Positions 34,954 through 38,576 of a stretch of DNA of 38,576 nucleotides are shown here, in pieces. The stretch is from Bacteroidota bacterium (GTDB lineage Bacteria; Bacteroidota; Bacteroidia; 2-12-FULL-35-15). Position 1 is the stretch's first letter, and each line of letters opens with the position of its first letter. The notes beneath the pieces are model-generated. The model made no database searches. It had not been told where the DNA came from and saw nothing but the letters and a program-made list of their open reading frames with translations. The stretch spans positions 1-38,576 of the forward strand of contig CANIFU010000025.1 of the NCBI GenBank assembly GCA_947466965.1, written 5' to 3'. Made by a program: the position numbers and the translations under genes.

Positions 34954-35706
34954 TTATTTTTTCAAGAACTGTCCTAATTTCGATAATGGCTTACGGATAA
35001 AGGTGAACATTCCGGCTTGTAAACCATTTAGTTCCCAGGACTTTTTATCTTCACGGTTTGCTTTGATCCTGTTCATGATGGAAACATTACTCTTTCCTCC
35101 GACTCTCATTTTAACCAATACCCTTGGAATGTAATCAACAGAACAATTGTGTTTATATAATAAACGAAGCATCAGTTCATAATCGGCGGCTGAACGAAGT
35201 GTAGTATTGAACATACCAAATTTTTCATAGCAAATTTTTTTTGCAAAAAAAGAAGGATGAGGTGGCATCCACCCTTTTAAAAAATTTTGTTTTTTATAGT
35301 TTCCTGAAATCCAGTTTCTTTTTATGTTCGAAGTGTCTTGCCTATCAACATATTGAAGATCGCCATAAACAGTATCTATATTATTTTTATCAAAACAATT
35401 TACTACTGAGGAAATCACCTGCCCGTCTGCATAAAAATCATCGCCATGAATTATCGCAATGATATCACCTGTTGCAGCAGCAATTCCTTTGTTTATCGCA
35501 TCATAGATCCCATCATCCTTTTCAGAAATTATTTTTGAAATAGAAACGCGATAGCGATCAACGATCTGCAGAGTTGAATCTGAAGATCTTCCATCCACAA
35601 CGATGTATTCGATATTAGGATAGTCCTGCGCAAGAACAGACTGGATCGTTCGTTCAATTGTTTCTGAACTATTAAAACAAACAGTTATGATGGAAACTTT
35701 AAGCAT
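34954..35706 (-). CDS. glycosyltransferase family 2
   Basis: A 250-residue GT-A glycosyltransferase. Seen: VSIITVCFNSSETIERTIQSVLAQDYPNIEYIVVDG, the DDGIYDAINKGIAAATGDII segment typical of WcaA/WbdN-like family 2 enzymes, the metal-binding GDDF in place of DxD, then WMPPHPSFFAKK and SAADYELMLRLL with an acceptor-side acidic pair. There are no membrane spans, so it acts at the inner face of the membrane. Its ATG directly abuts the stop of the acetyltransferase gene (35707), which means tight translational coupling. It is the last gene of a four-gene surface-polysaccharide operon. Sugar specificity cannot be told. Confidence 0.95.
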   Translation of the reverse strand: MLKVSIITVCFNSSETIERTIQSVLAQDYPNIEYIVVDGRSSDSTLQIVDRYRVSISKIISEKDDGIYDAINKGIAAATGDIIAIIHGDDFYADGQVISSVVNCFDKNNIDTVYGDLQYVDRQDTSNIKRNWISGNYKKQNFLKGWMPPHPSFFAKKICYEKFGMFNTTLRSAADYELMLRLLYKHNCSVDYIPRVLVKMRVGGKSNVSIMNRIKANREDKKSWELNGLQAGMFTFIRKPLSKLGQFLKK

Positions 35707-36255
35707 TTATTGTATGATTCTGTCTCTGACAATTACAGCAGGATTTCCCTGATAAATTTTATAGGATTCCAGATTTGAAGTGGCAACTGAATTTACAGCT
35801 AATACTGAATGGGAATGACATGTAATTCCTGGACAAACAATTGCTTTAGCACCGATCCATACGCCATCTTCTAAAACAATTCCACCAAGAACTAAATCAA
35901 ATGTTTGTTTTTTATAATCGTGGTTACCACAAAGCAACATTGCACCTTGTGAGATACAAACATTATCACCGATAGTCACTTGGGCCAAGTTATCAATCCA
36001 GACCTGCTCCCCTATCCAGACATTATTTCCTATAGCTAATTTCCAGGGATATTTAATAGAAACCCTTGGCTTGATCACCACACCGGAACCAATTTTTGCA
36101 CCATATAGACGCAACAAAAAAACCTTTATAAAACTAATAGGAAAAGCAGAATTGAACCAAATAACATTAGTAAAATACCAGAGAAACCTAGTCAGCATAT
36201 TCCCACCCGGCTTGTAAAATGTATTATTAAATTTTGATAAATTAGTACTATTCAT
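35707..36255 (-). CDS. WcaF-like hexapeptide-repeat O-acetyltransferase
   Basis: A 182-residue left-handed beta-helix acetyltransferase. After an N-terminal lead (NKFNNTFYKPGG-type, ending LTRFLWYFTNVIWFNSAFPI) it shows the hexapeptide pattern in VVIKPRVSIKYPWKLAIGNNVWIGEQVW, QVTIGDNVCISQGAMLLCGNHDYK (with the catalytic-type histidine) and VWIGAKAIVCPGITCHSHSV. This is the architecture of colanic-acid WcaF and related O-acetyltransferases acting on exopolysaccharide units. It lies 12 bases after the GT4 gene and directly before the GT2 gene. Confidence 0.92.
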   Translation of the reverse strand: MNSTNLSKFNNTFYKPGGNMLTRFLWYFTNVIWFNSAFPISFIKVFLLRLYGAKIGSGVVIKPRVSIKYPWKLAIGNNVWIGEQVWIDNLAQVTIGDNVCISQGAMLLCGNHDYKKQTFDLVLGGIVLEDGVWIGAKAIVCPGITCHSHSVLAVNSVATSNLESYKIYQGNPAVIVRDRIIQ

Positions 36256-36267
36256 ATCACAAATGTA

Positions 36268-37413
36268 TTAAACATTAAACAAATGTCTGTTTTGATTTAC
36301 AATTTCAGGATCATTCATATACTTTTTAGCACAGTCGTATGCTGCATTCGACATATGGGTATATTCTTGTTGATCCATGACTGCTGCTTTGTCGATTGCA
36401 CTTGCGAATGCAGAAAGATCGTGTAAAGAAAGATCCCAACCGACATTTTCCTTCTTCAAATTCTTCCAAGGAGTTTGATCACTGATGATTACCGGACATC
36501 CAACAGAAAGTGACTGCAGGATGATGTGACCAAAATTTTCTCCGCGGGTAGGCATAAATAGCATGTGGTATTTTTCCAGGTGTGCCAATACCTTATTGCT
36601 TTCCAAACTACCTTTATAGCTCACCGAAATATTCGGAGGAAGCTCGTTCATTAACGCTTTACATGCTTCCCAATACTCGGCATTGTATATAGGTCCATAA
36701 AAATCGAATGACACATTCTGTTTTAGTTGTTTTAATATTTGCAGGGCGAATAAGAGATTTTTTTCGGGAGCAATTCGGGCAACATTAACTAATTTTAAGG
36801 AGCCGGCTATTTTAATTTTTTCTGTATTTTTTTGTGTTGTAGTTCGTTGTGGAAGATTCCCTGCTATTTTTATCACCATTGAATTCCCTAATGCTTTAAT
36901 AATATCCTGCTTTTCATTTTCTGTAGAGGCATGGAAAACAACCTGATCAAATAGTTTCAATGTTTTCACTGCACCCAAAAAAAAACGTTTTTTCATCTTT
37001 TTAACACCCAATGCACTTGCAGCAAGCATTCCTCTTGCAGCAATTACCACCTTTTTATTTTTATGTTTACGCAAATAGTATAGAGGCAAAAGTGTAAAAT
37101 AGAGAGAGAATATACCATTCAGGTATACGCTATCAAATGGTGTCTGATGGAGTAATTTTCTGATATTGGAACGATTTAAATTATTTTGTGAAAAATAAAA
37201 AACGTTCACTCCACTCTCGGTTACATTCCATTGATTACTTATTATATCCGAATAGGGAATTGATTCACAATAATCTGTATCGCGAGTAACAATGTAAAAA
37301 TCAAATTCATCTTTCAAATGATCAACCAGATTAGAGACCGACTGAATCGGTCCACCGGCCTTGTATCCGGGAAGATACCAATCAATAAAAATGATAATTT
37401 TCTTCTTCTCCAT
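36268..37413 (-). CDS. glycosyltransferase family 4 (GT-B)
   Basis: A 381-residue retaining glycosyltransferase. The N-terminal domain starts IIFIDWYLPGYKAGGPIQSVSNLVDHL, with the acceptor-loop GG motif. The C-terminal domain has LKLVNVARIAPEKNLLFALQIL, a nucleotide-sugar-binding opening, and MLFMPTRGENFGHIILQSLSVGCPVII, which carries the E-x7-E motif of GT4 enzymes. It probably adds a sugar to a lipid-linked polysaccharide unit. Its ATG overlaps the stop of the upstream amidotransferase gene by one base, so the two are coupled in translation. Confidence 0.95.
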   Translation of the reverse strand: MEKKKIIIFIDWYLPGYKAGGPIQSVSNLVDHLKDEFDFYIVTRDTDYCESIPYSDIISNQWNVTESGVNVFYFSQNNLNRSNIRKLLHQTPFDSVYLNGIFSLYFTLLPLYYLRKHKNKKVVIAARGMLAASALGVKKMKKRFFLGAVKTLKLFDQVVFHASTENEKQDIIKALGNSMVIKIAGNLPQRTTTQKNTEKIKIAGSLKLVNVARIAPEKNLLFALQILKQLKQNVSFDFYGPIYNAEYWEACKALMNELPPNISVSYKGSLESNKVLAHLEKYHMLFMPTRGENFGHIILQSLSVGCPVIISDQTPWKNLKKENVGWDLSLHDLSAFASAIDKAAVMDQQEYTHMSNAAYDCAKKYMNDPEIVNQNRHLFNV

Positions 37414-38576
37414 CAGTCTTCAATTTTATTCTCCTGAAGCCAATTCTCTAACACAACCAAATACCAGATGCGCGACCAGGTAACTTTAGGATTGTCTGTT
37501 AAGAAATCAGTCCATAGTTTCATTACACCTTTTTCATTAAACAAGTTACGTTTCGACAAAGAAATCATTTTCTGAAAACAAAAGTCTTTTAATTCACCCT
37601 TCATCCAATCTTTCCAGGGGAATGTAAAACCCATTTTGGGTCTGTTTACAATTTCAGATGGCAGCAGATCACCCAATGAATCGATCAATAATTTTTTTGG
37701 TGTAGTAGGATTTTTATATTTATCGGGAACACCCAAGACGTATTCCACCAAGGTATAATCAACAAAGGGAACACGGATCTCCAAGGCAAGAGCCATACTC
37801 ATCTGATCGGCATCACCTAACAAAACATTTTGCAAATAGGTAGAGATTTCTGCAATTGAAATTTGTGAAATTTTCGATTTAACAGCTGAAATATTCGCAA
37901 CATCAATAATTTCAGAAACACGGTTGTGTGCCAATTCCTTGTGATTGATTATTCCTGAAAGATCTTTATCCATCAGTATTTGTCGCGATAAAGGGTAAAA
38001 GGATTTTAGATTTATAGATTCTTGTTTTAATAGTTCAGCAATTTTCTCTGAAGCGATACCGGGTTTTGCTTTTGTCAAAAGGCTTCCTCCTGCACTCCTC
38101 ATAAATCGAGGAACTAGGTTCAACCAGGCTTTTTTATTTAATTCCAATGAACGTTTAAAAACATCGTATCCGGCAAATAATTCATCACCGCCTAAACCGG
38201 ACAAGGCCATTGTGATCCCCGCTTCTTTCGTTGCTTTTGAAACGATATATGTATTGGGACCGTCACCACTGGGATGGTCCATCGCTTTTATAGCGTTGGG
38301 CAATTCTTTCAAAAAGTCGGACGGGTTCAATTTTAATTCGTGATGATCGGTATTGAATTTCTTCGCGATGAGTTGTGCATATTTCGATTCAGAAAATTCA
38401 CTTTCATCAAATGTCACGGAAAATGTTTTAACCTTTTCTGTTGACACTTTGCTCATCAATCCTACAATAGCGCTTGAATCGATACCACCTGAAAGGAATG
38501 CTCCAAAAGGAACATCCGCAATGAGTCGTCTTTCAACAGCTTTAGTTAATAAGAAATTTACATCTTTACAAACCTC
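37413..38576 (-). CDS. asnB: asparagine synthase-like amidotransferase (5' end beyond window)
   Basis: The C-terminal 387 residues of a glutamine-hydrolysing asparagine-synthase-type enzyme. The frame is open to the right edge and includes the PP-loop SGGIDSSAIVG (minus strand near 38460-38500), then HHELKLNPSDFLKELPNAI, DHPSGDGPNTYIVSKATKEAG, ALSGLGGDELFAGYD and the C-terminal RVPFVDYTLVEYVLGVP. The N-terminal glutaminase domain lies outside the window. In polysaccharide operons, members of this family often amidate a sugar acid or amino sugar rather than make free asparagine; position at the head of GT4-WcaF-GT2 favours that here. An internal ATG at 38459 would remove the PP-loop and is not the start. 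Confidence 0.93.
   Translation of the reverse strand, partial: EVCKDVNFLLTKAVERRLIADVPFGAFLSGGIDSSAIVGLMSKVSTEKVKTFSVTFDESEFSESKYAQLIAKKFNTDHHELKLNPSDFLKELPNAIKAMDHPSGDGPNTYIVSKATKEAGITMALSGLGGDELFAGYDVFKRSLELNKKAWLNLVPRFMRSAGGSLLTKAKPGIASEKIAELLKQESINLKSFYPLSRQILMDKDLSGIINHKELAHNRVSEIIDVANISAVKSKISQISIAEISTYLQNVLLGDADQMSMALALEIRVPFVDYTLVEYVLGVPDKYKNPTTPKKLLIDSLGDLLPSEIVNRPKMGFTFPWKDWMKGELKDFCFQKMISLSKRNLFNEKGVMKLWTDFLTDNPKVTWSRIWYLVVLENWLQENKIED

Noticed and set aside
1-38576. CRISPR arrays, insertion sequences, prophage genes, tRNA/rRNA genes, defence systems
   Set aside because: I looked for regularly spaced repeats, transposase motifs with inverted ends, cloverleaf-like stretches and known defence-protein motifs and found none. 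The window is ordinary chromosomal core and envelope functions.

Overview
The window is chromosomal DNA of a Bacteroidota bacterium with low GC (roughly a third by eye). The evidence is a fused CcoN-CcoO cbb3 oxidase, a type B (CHU_C / gliding-motility) type IX secretion C-terminal domain, a DUF6089 outer-membrane protein, and many -7 boxes of the Bacteroidota form TAnnTTTG. I see no tRNA, rRNA, CRISPR array, insertion sequence or prophage. Most genes are housekeeping or envelope functions. The genus cannot be fixed from sequence alone.

Layout. 1-7250 (minus): a respiration and low-oxygen/nitrosative-stress block with the ccoNO fusion (cut by the left edge), ccoS, the copper P-type ATPase ccoI behind two very small membrane proteins, a short iron-permease-like protein, a tandem universal stress protein and a hemerythrin-domain protein. 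7251-7572: a control region plus a possible coding remnant. 7573-10922: a small membrane protein, ribH, a membrane-anchored TPR protein, then recF and a DUF721/DciA-like protein. 11030-15832 (plus): M28 peptidase, TlpA-like thioredoxin, HI0933-type flavoprotein, MarR regulator, muconolactone-isomerase-like protein, pirin. 15833-19382: a long intergenic region, clpB and a 47-residue small protein. 19694-26687 (minus): MoxR ATPase, SurA-type PPIase, a degenerate PPIase-like lipoprotein, a two-domain parvulin PPIase, guaB. 26928-33874 (minus): a large type IX-secreted fibronectin-III protein, an M16 peptidase pair and a nitronate monooxygenase-like protein. 33967-34875 (plus): DUF6089 protein. 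34954-38576 (minus): a polysaccharide operon of asnB-like amidotransferase (cut by the right edge), GT4, WcaF-like acetyltransferase and GT2.

Main discovery. Three minus-strand promoters, in front of ccoS-ccoNO, the small-membrane-protein/ccoI operon and the hemerythrin gene, share one 65-base design. Each has a -7-like box (CAAA on the plus strand), a dyad TGA-N6-TCA centred exactly 36.5 bases upstream, and a second dyad TGA-N6-TCA centred exactly 58.5 bases upstream (22 bases apart, about two helical turns). The dyads look like Crp/Fnr-family sites (best form TGAC-N4-GTCA) and would lie near -41.5 and -63.5. This ties the oxidase, its copper-loading ATPase and a di-iron NO/O2-stress protein into one probable regulon whose regulator lies outside the window.
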